Positions 7,519 through 16,458 of a stretch of 64,000 nucleotides of DNA are shown here, one piece after another (within the stretch, counting starts at the first letter, position 1; the number at the start of each line of letters is the position of its first letter). A program made the translations under genes and the position numbers. The notes under the pieces are model-generated. The model saw nothing but the letters and a program-made list of their open reading frames with translations. It did no database searches and had not been told where the DNA came from. Origin of the DNA: Arthrobacter sp. PAMC25284 (GTDB lineage: Bacteria > Actinomycetota > Actinomycetes > Actinomycetales > Micrococcaceae); contig NZ_CP080382.1 of NCBI RefSeq assembly GCF_019443425.1, positions 2,170,001-2,234,000 of the forward strand, in the 5' to 3' direction.

Positions 7519-9174
7519 TTATGGACGCGGCGTGGCCGCGGCTTTCGACGGCTGAGGGGTCGCGGATTTCGTGCCTGGCGTCGCAGCGGTCTTCGTAACT
7601 GGCGCGGCCGGGGCCCCGGGAACCGTGGTCGCGGCCGAGGGCACGACACCGGGCGGAGCCGCCGGAGGCACAACGGCGGGCGGAGCCGCCGGAGGCTTGG
7701 TTGTGGCCGCCTTTGCACTGGCCGCCGTCGAACCGGCCGGGGCCGATGCTGGCGGCGGCGCCTGGCTTGGAGCGGCGGACTGAGTCGTGGCGACGGGCTT
7801 CGTTGCGGCAGGTGGTGCCGTGGTCGCGGACGGTGTGGCGGCTGCCGGCGGGGTTGCAGACGCACCGGGTGAAGTCGCTGCCCCGCTGGGGCCGGCCGTC
7901 AGCGGCGGCGTTGCCGTCCCCGTCGTCGTCGGTGACGTCGTCGGTGTGGCCGGCGTCGGCGTTGCCGTACCCGGCGTCGTTGTGGCCGTACCCGGCGTCG
8001 TTGTGGCCGTACCCGGCGTCGGTGTGGCCGGAGTCGGCGTTGCCGTACCCGGCGTCGGTGTGGCCGGAGTCGGCGTTGCCGGACCCGGCGTCGGCGTGGC
8101 CGGAGTCGGCGTTGCCGGACCCGGCGTCGGCGTGGCCGTAACCTTTGCCGGCGGCGTGGCCGTACCCGGCGCCGTCGGTGACGACGTGACCTGGCCCCCC
8201 TTCACCGGGACGGGCGGAGGCTGAGTGGCTGCCTCCACGACCACGGCGGCAGGACGTTCATTAAGTCCACCGGCCACAATATGGGTCAGCTTTTCGCTGA
8301 CAGGGATAGCCCAGCCCGCCCGGTTGTTTGCAGGTAGGCCAGCGTCCGGTTCATAGCTGGTCATCGTCAGCGGACCGAGCGGGTCCACTTGCCGGGTAGG
8401 AAGTAACGACCAGTCCTGAGGATTCACGTGCTTTCCGTTGAGGATGGTCTCAAAATGCAAGTGGCACCCGGTGGAGGAGCCCGTTGTCCCCACCTTGGCA
8501 ATGATTTCATCCACCCGGACCGAGTCGCCCTTCTTGACGGCGATCGCCTCGAGGTGGTTGTAAGTGGTGATCAGTCCGTTTCCGTGGTCGATTTCCACGC
8601 GGTTGCCGCCGCCCCACGGGTGCCAACCAACGGCGCGAACCACACCTGAATCGGCGGCATAGACCCGGGTGCCGCATGCTGCAGCGAAGTCCTGGCCCCA
8701 GTGAAATTCGCCGGCGGAGCCAGAGATCGGGCTGGTGCGCAGCCCGAACGGGGAGGATGCCAGAAGGCTTTCCAGCGGGGACATTAGAGTGCCCGCGCCC
8801 GGACGTTTCAGGCTGGCTGACGCGACATTGAACTCACCGCTGACTCCCTCTTTGGAGGCGGTTCCGACAGCAGACCGGCTGAACGCCACGAGCGCCCGCT
8901 CGTCAGCAGTAAAGGCTGCGCCTGCGACCGGCTGCGCCGTATCCATTAATGCCGAATCCATTAATGCAGTGAGATCCAGCGACTGCGGGCCCACTGCCCC
9001 GGAGGCGGTAAACGCTCCGCGCAGACTGGACGATGACGCGCTGCCGGCCAGTCCCTGCAATCCGAAGGTCAGAACCGCCAGGGAAAGGCAGACGCCGCCG
9101 GACAGCCAACGCACGGCAACCGTCCTGGCCATGACCCGCTGCTCACCTGATGAGTTTCCCCAATGTTTTCCCAC
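7519..9174 (-). CDS. secreted M23-family peptidase with Thr/Pro/Ala-rich repeat tail
   Basis: A 551-residue exported protein. The signal peptide is the hydrophobic stretch after MARTVAVRWLSGG; starting at the ATG at 9132 would remove the first 14 residues and give a more classical signal. The LytM/M23 domain spans about 140-260, with zinc ligands in HWGQD (His158, Asp162) and HLHFE (His238, His240), so it looks catalytically complete. The likely job is cleavage of peptidoglycan cross-bridges. After residue ~330 the protein becomes low-complexity Ala/Pro/Thr with tandem ATPTPGTATPTP-type units, probably a wall-spanning or O-mannosylated linker. No LPxTG or binding module follows the tail. Confidence 0.85.
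   Translation of the reverse strand: MGKHWGNSSGEQRVMARTVAVRWLSGGVCLSLAVLTFGLQGLAGSASSSSLRGAFTASGAVGPQSLDLTALMDSALMDTAQPVAGAAFTADERALVAFSRSAVGTASKEGVSGEFNVASASLKRPGAGTLMSPLESLLASSPFGLRTSPISGSAGEFHWGQDFAAACGTRVYAADSGVVRAVGWHPWGGGNRVEIDHGNGLITTYNHLEAIAVKKGDSVRVDEIIAKVGTTGSSTGCHLHFETILNGKHVNPQDWSLLPTRQVDPLGPLTMTSYEPDAGLPANNRAGWAIPVSEKLTHIVAGGLNERPAAVVVEAATQPPPVPVKGGQVTSSPTAPGTATPPAKVTATPTPGPATPTPATPTPGPATPTPATPTPGTATPTPATPTPGTATTTPGTATTTPGTATPTPATPTTSPTTTGTATPPLTAGPSGAATSPGASATPPAAATPSATTAPPAATKPVATTQSAAPSQAPPPASAPAGSTAASAKAATTKPPAAPPAVVPPAAPPGVVPSAATTVPGAPAAPVTKTAATPGTKSATPQPSKAAATPRP
7967..8137 (-). repeat. in-gene tandem repeat, 21- and 36-base units
   Basis: Six units lie head to tail: two of 21 bases (7967-7987, 7988-8008), three of 36 bases (8009-8044, 8045-8080, 8081-8116) and one of 21 bases (8117-8137). 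All start GTACCCGGCGTCG or GGACCCGGCGTCG on the + strand. Both unit lengths are multiples of three, so copy changes keep the peptidase tail in frame. Confidence 0.9.
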
Positions 9175-9376
9175 GATGCGACCCCCGCGATATGGCCGCC
9201 AGACCCAATAAACTCGACGGACTCACCTTCCATGTGAACACAGCCAACAAGGCCTGGGAACAGCCAACGCCACCCGTTTGCCACCATTCCGTCATTCGAG
9301 TACTCCTGGCCCGTAGACCGAGTAGTCCCCAGCCGGAAGCGAGTACAGGCACCCCCGTGGCGGGCAATAATTGATC

Positions 9377-10288
9377 ATGCACAACGTCCTCAGGGAATGG
9401 CAGACCGAGCTCAAACAGACATTTACCGGCACTCGCGATGCGGTGCCGGGTTGGGTGCCGCGCCTTGCGGAAGGCGACGACTTCGGATATCACCTGCCGG
9501 GCTCCGCGGTGTGGGCCGTACATGGAGACATGCCGACGATCGTTGCGGGCATCCGGGCTCTGCTGATGCAGGCGCTCCATCCCGGGGCACTGGCCGGGGT
9601 GCACGACCACTCCCGCTTCCGGGAAGATCCTCTGGGCCGGCTGGCCGGGACGATCCGGTGGATCTTCACGGTGTCCTACGGCTCGACCGAGGCGGCCCGC
9701 ACGGCCTCCGACTGGGTTCTCCGCCTGCATAAAAGCGTCCGTGGCGGATTTGTGGACGGCCACGGAGTCGCCCGGAACTACGCGGCGAACGACCCTGAGC
9801 TGCTCCGCTGGGTCCACATTGCCTTCACCGACGCGTTTCTTTCCACCCATAAGATCTGGGGACGGCCCATTCCGGGCGGACCCGACGCGTATGTCCGCGA
9901 GTGGGCCCAGGCGGGCCGTCTCATGGGCGTCGTCGCCCCGCCCCTCAGCGAGTCGGAGATGCGTCAGCAGTTGGACCGCTGGTACGACGACGGCGAACTC
10001 CGCTGCGATTCCCGTGTCGCCGAGGTGGTGGAGCTCCTGCGTGCCCCTCCCCTGCACCCGTCCCTCAGGCCGGGCTACCAGGTTCTGTTCGCCGCCGCCG
10101 TGACGAGCCTCGAGCCCAAATACCGGGATCTGCTCGGCCTCCGGACCGCCCGGCTCGGCCCTATCCCGCTGCCGGTGACGCTGGCCACCCGGGGAACCCT
10201 CGCCGTCGTCCACCTTGCTCTGGGCCGGACGGGTCCCAGCGAACAGGCCGCCCGCGACCGCCTCCGGCGGCTGGGGTTTCAGGCCTGA
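9377..10288 (+). CDS. oxygenase MpaB family protein (DUF2236)
   Basis: About 303 residues. The block ALLMQALHPGALAGVHDHS followed by WIFTVSYGSTEAARTA is the signature of the MpaB/Lcp (DUF2236) family, whose studied members are heme-type oxygenases such as rubber oxygenase Lcp and the fungal MpaB. A conserved HIAFTDAFLSTHKIWG helix follows. Bacterial members of this size are mostly uncharacterised, so the substrate is unknown. The ATG at 9377 is preferred over the in-frame TTG two codons earlier. The ribosome binding site is weak. It stands alone, facing tRNA-Ser on the other strand. Confidence 0.8.
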   Translation: MHNVLREWQTELKQTFTGTRDAVPGWVPRLAEGDDFGYHLPGSAVWAVHGDMPTIVAGIRALLMQALHPGALAGVHDHSRFREDPLGRLAGTIRWIFTVSYGSTEAARTASDWVLRLHKSVRGGFVDGHGVARNYAANDPELLRWVHIAFTDAFLSTHKIWGRPIPGGPDAYVREWAQAGRLMGVVAPPLSESEMRQQLDRWYDDGELRCDSRVAEVVELLRAPPLHPSLRPGYQVLFAAAVTSLEPKYRDLLGLRTARLGPIPLPVTLATRGTLAVVHLALGRTGPSEQAARDRLRRLGFQA

Positions 10289-10337
10289 ACGTTGGGTGTG
10301 CGGGGCGTCGCGCCCCCAGACATCCGGACAGCAAAAA

Positions 10338-10362
10338 GGCCCCGGTCCAGTGGACCGGGGCC
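10338..10362 (-). terminator. rho-independent terminator of tRNA-Ser
   Basis: Perfect 12-base arms GGCCCCGGTCCA (10338-10349) and TGGACCGGGGCC (10351-10362) occur. On the minus strand the stem is followed directly by TTTTTGC, and it begins six bases after the tRNA 3' end. Confidence 0.85.
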
Positions 10363-10367
10363 AAGCG

Positions 10368-10452
10368 CGGAGAATGGGGGATTTGAACCCCCGAGGGCGT
10401 TAACCCAACACGCGTTCCAGGCGTGCGCCATAGGCCGCTAGGCGAATTCTCC
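10368..10452 (-). tRNA. tRNA-Ser (anticodon GGA)
   Basis: On the minus strand the acceptor arms GGAGAAT and ATTCTCC pair perfectly, with discriminator G, as expected for serine. The anticodon stem CACGC/GCGTG encloses the loop CTGGAAC, giving anticodon GGA, which reads UCC and UCU. The T arm is GGGGGTTCAAATCCCCC. The long variable arm is the class II feature that identifies serine. CCA is not encoded. Confidence 0.95.
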
Positions 10453-10534
10453 AGTAGCTTCTGAATCAAAAGCAGATACTAGAATACCTGAACTTTCCGG
10501 CATCGCCCAATTGAGCATTCCGGCCCACCCGGAG

Positions 10535-10618
10535 GGACATGCCCCGCTCCCGCAACAACGCATGGACATAGCCCCACTCTGCGCATCCCCTGCGCCGAGA
10601 AATGAGCATGCCCCCCGG
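10535..10618. repeat. 84-nt intergenic repeat, copy A
   Basis: It starts GGACATGCCCC, has an inner TGGACATAGCCCCACTCTGC followed by GCATCCCC, and ends AAATGAGCATGCCCCCCGG. The outer GGACATGC and (in copy B) GCATGTCC are inverted repeats. Copy B lies 31 bases downstream, and a diverged copy is at 14769. Confidence 0.75.
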
Positions 10619-10649
10619 CCCGCCACCGCGGACCCCACCGGCCGCCACC

Positions 10650-10734
10650 GGACATGCCCCGCCGGGCCTGCCTAGCCTGGACATAGCGCCATTCTGCGCA
10701 TCCCCGGCCGCAAAAAATGAGCATGTCCCCCCGG
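10650..10734. repeat. 85-nt intergenic repeat, copy B
   Basis: Same layout as copy A: GGACATGCCCCG, then TGGACATAGCGCCATTCTGC and GCATCCCC, then AAATGAGCATGTCCCCCCGG. The spacers between conserved blocks differ in sequence but keep nearly the same length. It ends about 60 bases before the SRP RNA. Confidence 0.75.
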
Positions 10735-10792
10735 AAATTTGAAGCCCGGACGGGCCGATTCGGGGCACACCCGATCGTCGGGTAAAGTTGCT

Positions 10793-10883
10793 GACGGCCC
10801 CTCATGTGGCGTCATCCTGTTGAACTCCCCCAGGACCGGAAGGTAGCAAGGGTAAATGGGCTCTGGCGGGTGCATGGGGGGTC
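10793..10883 (+). ncRNA. ffs: signal recognition particle RNA (4.5S, small bacterial type)
   Basis: The universally conserved helix 8 core is present: GTTGAACTCCCCCAGGACCG, GAAGGTAGCAAGGGTAAAT and GGGCTCTGGCGGGTG. Together these hold the Ffh-binding symmetric and asymmetric loops and the GGAA tetraloop. The outer ends GACGGCCCCTCATG and CATGGGGGGTC close the stem, and TTTTATG follows as a probable termination tract. It lies just upstream of dnaX on the same strand, a common actinobacterial arrangement. Confidence 0.93.
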
Positions 10884-10904
10884 TTTTATGTCTGTGCCGA
10901 TTGG

Positions 10905-10910
10905 TAGGGT
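10905..10910 (+). promoter_or_regulatory. -10 box of likely leaderless dnaX promoter
   Basis: TAGGGT lies six bases before the dnaX GTG. There is no Shine-Dalgarno, and the SRP RNA ends about 20 bases upstream, so dnaX probably has its own leaderless transcript. Confidence 0.5.
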
Positions 10911-10916
10911 TTATCT

Positions 10917-13900
10917 GTGACTGTTACTACCGCGCTCTACCGTAGATACCGCCCGGATTCGTTCGCGGACGTTATCGGTCAGGAGCACGTCACCGAGCCG
11001 CTCATGATGGCTCTGCGCAAGAACCGCGTCAACCACGCCTACCTCTTCTCCGGCCCCCGCGGCTGCGGCAAGACCACCTCCGCCCGCATCCTGGCGCGCT
11101 GCCTGAACTGCGCCGAGGGCCCCACCGACACCCCTTGCGGCAAGTGCCCCAGCTGTGTCGGACTTGCCCGCGGCGGTTCGGGATCCCTCGATGTCATCGA
11201 GATCGACGCCGCCAGCCACGGCGGTGTGGACGACGCCCGCGACCTGCGCGAACGCGCCACCTACGCTCCGGTCCGGGACCGGTACAAGATTTTCATCATT
11301 GACGAAGCGCATATGGTGACGTCGGCAGGTTTCAACGCGCTGCTCAAAATCGTTGAAGAGCCACCGGAGCACATCAAGTTCATCTTCGCCACGACGGAGC
11401 CGGACAAAGTGATCGGCACCATCCGCTCCCGCACGCATCACTACCCGTTCCGGCTGGTCCCGCCGGCGCCGCTCATGGCCTACCTTGAGCTGCTCTGCAC
11501 CCAGGAAAATGTTCCTGTCGCGCCCGGTGTGCTCTCCCTCGTGATTCGGGCCGGCGGCGGTTCCGTCCGTGATTCCCTGTCCGTCCTGGATCAGCTCATG
11601 GCAGGCGCCGGTCCGGAGGGCCTGGACTACGAACTCGCCGTCGCACTGCTCGGCTACACACATGCCTCCTTACTCGACGATGTGGTCGAGGCCGTCGCTG
11701 CCGCCGACGCCGCCACAGTCTTCCGCGCCGTGGACCGTGTAGTCCAGACCGGCCACGACCCGCGCCGCTTCGTCGAGGACCTTCTCGAGCGTTTCCGTGA
11801 CCTCATCATCGTCCAGGCCATGCCCGAGAGCGCCCAGTCCATCCTCCGCGGCATGCCGGCGGACCAGATAGCGCGCCTGCAGAACCAGGCGCATAACCTG
11901 GGCGCCTCCGAGCTCTCCCGTGCCGCCGACGTCACCAACACCGCACTCACCGAAATGACCGGCGCCACGTCGCCCCGCCTGCACCTGGAACTGCTGTGCG
12001 CCCGTATCCTGCTGCCCAGCTCGGAACAGACCGAACGCGGCATCGCCGCCCGGATCGACCGGGTGGAACGCCGGCTGAATTACGCCGGGAACGACGTCGG
12101 GACCCCGGTTCGCGTTCCCGCGCCCGGCACGTCGAGCCCCACCGCTGCTCCCACTGCCGCTCCCGCCCCCCCTGCGGGCCCGGCCCAGGCCGACGTTTCG
12201 ATCCCCGCCTCCGGTCAGGGCCCTGCACCCCAGGCTGCACCCTCCGCGGCACCCGTGGCCGCTTCCGCGCCGGCGCCTGAGGCTGCACCGGCACCCGCAC
12301 CCGCGCCCGACGACGAGCGCACCCGCCAGCCATTGACCGCACCCCGGGTGAGCACGAGTGACTGGCCCGTTGACAAAGCCGCGACCGGCGGCGCCCACTC
12401 CGGCAACCCGGCCCCGGCCGGGCCCGTCCCTGCTGCCCCGGCGGCGCCCTCCCGCGTGCAACCTGAGCCCGTGCAACCTGCACCCGTACCCGCGCGGCCG
12501 GAACCTTCCTGGCCCACCTCGGCCCCCGAAGCTCCCGGCACTGCCGCCGTCGCCCCGGCCGTGGCCCCCGCTCCAGGCTCCGGCGCGGACGTCGAGGTCC
12601 TCCGCCGTGCCTGGCCGGATATTCTGCAGACGCTGACGAAAATCAAGCGCAGCACCTGGGCCCTCGTGGAACCCAATGCGCAGGTCGGCCACTTCGAAGA
12701 TCACGTCCTGACCCTGGCCTTTACTACGTCGGGCCTCGCGGGGGCCTTCGGACGTGCCGATCATGCCGAGAACCTTCGACAGGCCATTCACAAGACCATC
12801 GGCATCGATTGCCAGGTCAAGGCCGTCGCAGCAGGCGCCCACGGTGCAGCGAGCTCTGAGCCAAACCCAAAAGCGCCCGCTAGCCGGGATATCCCGGCAG
12901 CGTCAGCCGATGTTGCCTGGGGGCTGGCGCCCGACAGCCGGCAAATCGATTCACCGGCCGTTCACGCGGCCGGCCCTGCGCCAGTCGAGTCGCCAGGCGC
13001 CGGGCAGGCCGCGACGGAGCAGCCCTCCCCGTCAAACGCCGCGGAGGTCCCCGCACCGGCCGCGGCATCCCCGGCGCCGGCCGAGCCCCCAGCAGTTGAG
13101 GCTCGGCCTGTAACGCAACCGTCCACGTCCGCCCCGGCCGTGGCTGCTGCCGCACCCGCCTCGCTGCCCGCGCAACCGTCGCCCGCGCCTGCCGATTCGT
13201 CGTCGACGATTCCCGCCACCGCACCGGCCACGCCCGCCGAAGCCGAGGGTTCCTACGCCTACCCGGATGACGATTGGGGTCCGCCCCGGGATGAGGACGC
13301 CCCGCCGCTGGACGAGGACCCCCCCATGGACTGGGATCCCCAAGCGTCCGCAGCGCGACTCCCGGCCGAGCCGGAAACCCCTGCCGCTCCCGCCCGTAAG
13401 AAGGCAACGGCTCCGAAGCCGGCGTCCGCCGCACCGTCCCGCAAAAGTGCAGCCCCGCAGGGGCCCGATACCGCGGAGGACCCTTGGACACGCGCCGTCG
13501 AGCAGTCTGCTGGCATCTGGACCGTGGGCTCCGAGACGAATGTCGGCCGCTCCCCCGCGGAGGCGGAGCCTGCGGCGATTCCTGAACACGCCGCCGAGCC
13601 GGACGCTCCGCACTACGAACCGGCTGCCGCCCAGATCCCGGCGAAAGCCGTCACCGCGTCCTGCGCGGCTGGTGTGCCGGAGGCGCCTGACGCATCTGGC
13701 GTGTCCGCGGACGGTTGGGGCGAACCGGAGCCTGCGCCGGCGGCCGTCACCGTTCCCGCTGCGGCGCCTGCCTCCGCGGCCACAGTTGCAGCCATCGCGG
13801 CACCGGTTGCAGCCACGGCGGTACCGGTTTCCCCGGGACGTCAAAGCCTGTACCAGCGACTTTCCAACAGCCCTGAGGCCGAGGCCGGCCGTGCCAAGGC

Positions 13901-14075
13901 ACCCGCTCGGGCGTCGGCAACCGCCACCCTTTACGCCAATGACGTCCCCAGCGCGGATGACGAGACCATCGAGGAATCCGGCGTCTTCGGCCGGGCCGCC
14001 GTCGAACGCATTCTCGGCGGCAAACTGGTGGAAGAACGGTCTCTCGACGGCAGCCCTCTGCCGCCGCGTTTCTAG
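10917..14075 (+). CDS. dnaX: DNA polymerase III subunits gamma and tau
   Basis: A 1052-residue clamp-loader ATPase. The AAA+ module (about 1-240) has Walker A GPRGCGKTT (near 44), a zinc finger with four cysteines (RCLNC ... CGKCPSC, about 61-80), Walker B IIDEAH (near 125) and the sensor region FATTEPDKV. The gamma collar domain reaches about 370. Then comes a very long Ala/Pro-rich region, interrupted near 560-640 by a folded tau segment (VLRRAWPDILQTLTKIKR). At over 1000 residues it is longer than most DnaX proteins (E. coli tau is 643). The extra length is the disordered linker. Starts with GTG, probably leaderless. recR follows 51 bases downstream, the classic dnaX-recR pair. Confidence 0.97.
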   Translation: MTVTTALYRRYRPDSFADVIGQEHVTEPLMMALRKNRVNHAYLFSGPRGCGKTTSARILARCLNCAEGPTDTPCGKCPSCVGLARGGSGSLDVIEIDAASHGGVDDARDLRERATYAPVRDRYKIFIIDEAHMVTSAGFNALLKIVEEPPEHIKFIFATTEPDKVIGTIRSRTHHYPFRLVPPAPLMAYLELLCTQENVPVAPGVLSLVIRAGGGSVRDSLSVLDQLMAGAGPEGLDYELAVALLGYTHASLLDDVVEAVAAADAATVFRAVDRVVQTGHDPRRFVEDLLERFRDLIIVQAMPESAQSILRGMPADQIARLQNQAHNLGASELSRAADVTNTALTEMTGATSPRLHLELLCARILLPSSEQTERGIAARIDRVERRLNYAGNDVGTPVRVPAPGTSSPTAAPTAAPAPPAGPAQADVSIPASGQGPAPQAAPSAAPVAASAPAPEAAPAPAPAPDDERTRQPLTAPRVSTSDWPVDKAATGGAHSGNPAPAGPVPAAPAAPSRVQPEPVQPAPVPARPEPSWPTSAPEAPGTAAVAPAVAPAPGSGADVEVLRRAWPDILQTLTKIKRSTWALVEPNAQVGHFEDHVLTLAFTTSGLAGAFGRADHAENLRQAIHKTIGIDCQVKAVAAGAHGAASSEPNPKAPASRDIPAASADVAWGLAPDSRQIDSPAVHAAGPAPVESPGAGQAATEQPSPSNAAEVPAPAAASPAPAEPPAVEARPVTQPSTSAPAVAAAAPASLPAQPSPAPADSSSTIPATAPATPAEAEGSYAYPDDDWGPPRDEDAPPLDEDPPMDWDPQASAARLPAEPETPAAPARKKATAPKPASAAPSRKSAAPQGPDTAEDPWTRAVEQSAGIWTVGSETNVGRSPAEAEPAAIPEHAAEPDAPHYEPAAAQIPAKAVTASCAAGVPEAPDASGVSADGWGEPEPAPAAVTVPAAAPASAATVAAIAAPVAATAVPVSPGRQSLYQRLSNSPEAEAGRAKAPARASATATLYANDVPSADDETIEESGVFGRAAVERILGGKLVEERSLDGSPLPPRF

Positions 14076-14126
14076 TCACCCTGCCGCCGGCGCCCGGCGC
14101 CACCAACCCCTACGAACGAGGACATT

Positions 14127-14726
14127 GTGTACGAAGGTGCAGTTCAAGAGCTGATCGACGAGCTCGGACGTCTCCCCGGCGTCGGACCAAAGTCTGCCCA
14201 GCGGCTGGCCTTCCACATCCTCGAAGCCGACCCGCAGGACATGAAACGGCTCGTCGAGGCCATCACCATGGTGAAGGAACGGGTCAAGTTCTGCACTGTC
14301 TGCGGCAATGTCACCGAGCAGGAACTGTGCAACATCTGCCGCGACCCGCGCCGGGACCCCTCGATCATCTGCGTTGTCGAGGAATCCAAGGACGTCCTGG
14401 CGGTGGAACGGACCCGCTCCTTCCGTGGCCGGTACCACGTGCTGGGCGGCGCGATTAATCCCATCGCCGGAATCGGTCCGGAGCAACTCCGGATCCGGGA
14501 GCTGCTCACCCGGCTTAATGACGGGGCGATCCAGGAAATTATCATCGCGACCGACCCGAACCTCGAAGGCGAGGCCACGGCCACCTACCTGGCGCGGATG
14601 CTCAAGTCGATCGGCATCGCCGTCACCCGATTGGCCTCCGGTCTGCCGGTCGGCGGCGACCTCGAATATGCAGACGAGGTCACCCTGGGCCGGGCCTTTG
14701 AGGGCCGCCGCAACGCGCTGAGCTGA
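14127..14726 (+). CDS. recR: recombination mediator RecR
   Basis: A 199-residue protein, the standard RecR length. In order: the helix-hairpin-helix with [17 protein letters not shown] (about 12-28), a four-cysteine zinc finger (CTVCGN ... CNIC, about 57-72), and the Toprim domain from [13 protein letters not shown] through [19 protein letters not shown]. RecR clamps onto DNA with RecO/RecF to load RecA at gaps. The GTG at 14127 matches the conserved N-terminus ([14 protein letters not shown]). It lies downstream of dnaX and is probably co-transcribed. Confidence 0.97.
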   Translation: MYEGAVQELIDELGRLPGVGPKSAQRLAFHILEADPQDMKRLVEAITMVKERVKFCTVCGNVTEQELCNICRDPRRDPSIICVVEESKDVLAVERTRSFRGRYHVLGGAINPIAGIGPEQLRIRELLTRLNDGAIQEIIIATDPNLEGEATATYLARMLKSIGIAVTRLASGLPVGGDLEYADEVTLGRAFEGRRNALS

Positions 14727-14768
14727 CCGGACTCCCCTGCCGGCCGCCGCTATGCTACGCCGCCCTCA

Positions 14769-14852
14769 GGACATGCCCGGCCCCCGGGCTGACGGATGGA
14801 CATCACGGCATTATGCCCACTCCCCGGGGCGCAGGGAGGGCATGCCCAGCGG
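14769..14852. repeat. 84-nt intergenic repeat, diverged copy C
   Basis: It begins GGACATGCCCGG, carries TGGACATCACGGCATTATGC in the middle and CCCCGGGG after it, and ends GGGCATGCCCAGCGG. Length and block order match copies A and B near 10.6 kb. It lies in the 256-base gap between recR and lysC. Confidence 0.6.
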
Positions 14853-14982
14853 GGAACTGCCCGGCATACGGTCACAATTCCACCCCGCGCGGCCAGCGGC
14901 GATAAACTGCTCTGAGAAGTAGAGTGGTCGCGCCAATTGGCTGCCTGGCCCAGAACCCAGATGATCCAGTGAGGGTGCGCGC

Positions 14983-16341
14983 ATGAGTTTGCCCACTACC
15001 GAAGTCCAGCCCGGCGCCCAGCCCCAGGTACTGCCCGTTGCGTCCGCCGCCACCAAGCACCTTGTGGTGAAGAAGTTCGGCGGCTCCTCCGTCTCGGACG
15101 CGGAAGGCATCAAACGCGTTGCCAGGCGGGTCGTGGACGCCCACAATGCCGGCGACGAAGTCGTGGTGGTGGTTTCCGCGATGGGCGACACCACCGACGA
15201 ACTGCTTGACCTTGCGGCGCAGGTGACCGATTCGGCCCCCGCCCGGGAAATGGACATGCTCCTTTCCGCCGGCGAGCGTATCTCCATGGCGCTGCTGGCC
15301 ATGGCCATCAACAAGTACGGCGCCTCTGCCCAGTCCTTCACCGGATCGCAGGCCGGGATGATCACCGACGGCATTCATGGCAAGGCCCGGATCATCGACG
15401 TCGACCCGCACCGGATCCGCACCGCCCTGGACAAGGGCAACATCGCGATCGTGGCCGGGTTCCAGGGCATGAGCCGCAGCACCAACGAAATCACCACGCT
15501 TGGCCGCGGCGGCTCGGACACCACGGCCGTGGCGCTGGCCGCAGCCCTCGATGCGGACGTCTGCGAGATCTTCACCGACGTCGACGGAATCTACACCGCC
15601 GACCCCCGCGTTGTTGCAACAGCGCGCAAAATCGACCGCATCTCAAGCGAGGAAATGCTGGAACTGGCAGCCTCCGGCGCCAAGATCCTGCACCTGCGCT
15701 GCGTGGAATACGCGCGCCGCTTCGGCGTGCCCCTGCATGTCCGTTCCTCATTCAGCCCGAACGAAGGCACGTGGGTCATGCCAGGCGCCGACGACAAGAT
15801 CACTACCCAAGAGGGAGTTGCCTTGGAGCAGCCAATCATCTCCGGCGTTGCCCACGACCGTTCCGAAGCCAAGGTCACGGTTGTCGGCGTACCTGACATC
15901 CCCGGCAAGGCCGCGGCAATCTTCCAGGTCATCGCTGACGCTCATTCAAACATCGACATGATTGTGCAGAACGTCTCGACCCACGGCACCGGCCGGACGG
16001 ATATCTCCTTCACACTGCCGATCGTCGAGGGCGCCGATGCGCTGGCCGCGCTCCGCGCCGCCGAGGATCAGATCGGCTTCGAAAGCATCGAGTACAACGA
16101 GCAGATCGGCAAGCTCTCCCTCATCGGTGCCGGCATGCGCTCCCACCCGGGTGTTTCGGCGCGGTTCTTCGCGGCGCTGTCCGCTGCGGGTATCAACATC
16201 AACATGATCTCGACGTCGGAGATCCGCATCTCGGTCGTCACCCACGCTGACCTGCTCGACGACGCCGTCCGCGCCATCCACAAAGCCTTCGACCTCGACA
16301 GCGAGGACGAGGCAACCGTCTACGGCGGCACCGGCCGGTAG
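14983..16341 (+). CDS. lysC: aspartate kinase (alpha subunit; beta subunit from internal start)
   Basis: A 452-residue aspartokinase, first step of the lysine/threonine/methionine branch. The kinase domain opens with [12 protein letters not shown] (about 28-39), has the [15 protein letters not shown] block, and [19 protein letters not shown] near 168-186. Two ACT domains (about 290-440) bind the feedback effectors; [17 protein letters not shown] and [18 protein letters not shown] belong to the first. The N-terminal ~27 residues extend beyond most homologues. An in-frame TTG at 15823 with GAGGGAG upstream is placed where actinobacteria begin the separate beta subunit. Unlike in Corynebacterium, asd does not follow. 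Confidence 0.96.
   Translation: MSLPTTEVQPGAQPQVLPVASAATKHLVVKKFGGSSVSDAEGIKRVARRVVDAHNAGDEVVVVVSAMGDTTDELLDLAAQVTDSAPAREMDMLLSAGERISMALLAMAINKYGASAQSFTGSQAGMITDGIHGKARIIDVDPHRIRTALDKGNIAIVAGFQGMSRSTNEITTLGRGGSDTTAVALAAALDADVCEIFTDVDGIYTADPRVVATARKIDRISSEEMLELAASGAKILHLRCVEYARRFGVPLHVRSSFSPNEGTWVMPGADDKITTQEGVALEQPIISGVAHDRSEAKVTVVGVPDIPGKAAAIFQVIADAHSNIDMIVQNVSTHGTGRTDISFTLPIVEGADALAALRAAEDQIGFESIEYNEQIGKLSLIGAGMRSHPGVSARFFAALSAAGININMISTSEIRISVVTHADLLDDAVRAIHKAFDLDSEDEATVYGGTGR
15811..15825 (+). promoter_or_regulatory. internal ribosome binding site and TTG start for the LysC beta subunit
   Basis: GAGGGAG (15811-15817) lies five bases before the TTG at 15823, which is codon 281 of lysC and in frame. 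Translation from it would give 172 residues holding both ACT domains, the same length as the Corynebacterium glutamicum beta subunit. Confidence 0.7.
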
Positions 16342-16400
16342 TTACGCCGCCGCGACGCTGCCCCTGCGGCTGGCGGGCGCAACCGGCGAAAGCCACCACC

Positions 16401-16442
16401 TACGTGAAAGGAGAACGGCAGAAGCCGTTCTCCTTTCACGTA
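16401..16442. terminator. long perfect hairpin after lysC
   Basis: TACGTGAAAGGAGAACGGC (16401-16419) pairs without mismatch with its reverse complement at 16424-16442 around the loop AGAA. It separates lysC from the convergent small gene and can act in both directions. Confidence 0.8.
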
Positions 16443-16458
16443 TCCGGCCGGTGGGCGG

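Noticed and set aside
9175..9370. Possible c-di-AMP (ydaO) riboswitch before the M23 peptidase gene
   Set aside because: Actinobacterial wall-hydrolase genes often carry one, but the conserved core of that riboswitch could not be found on the minus strand here.
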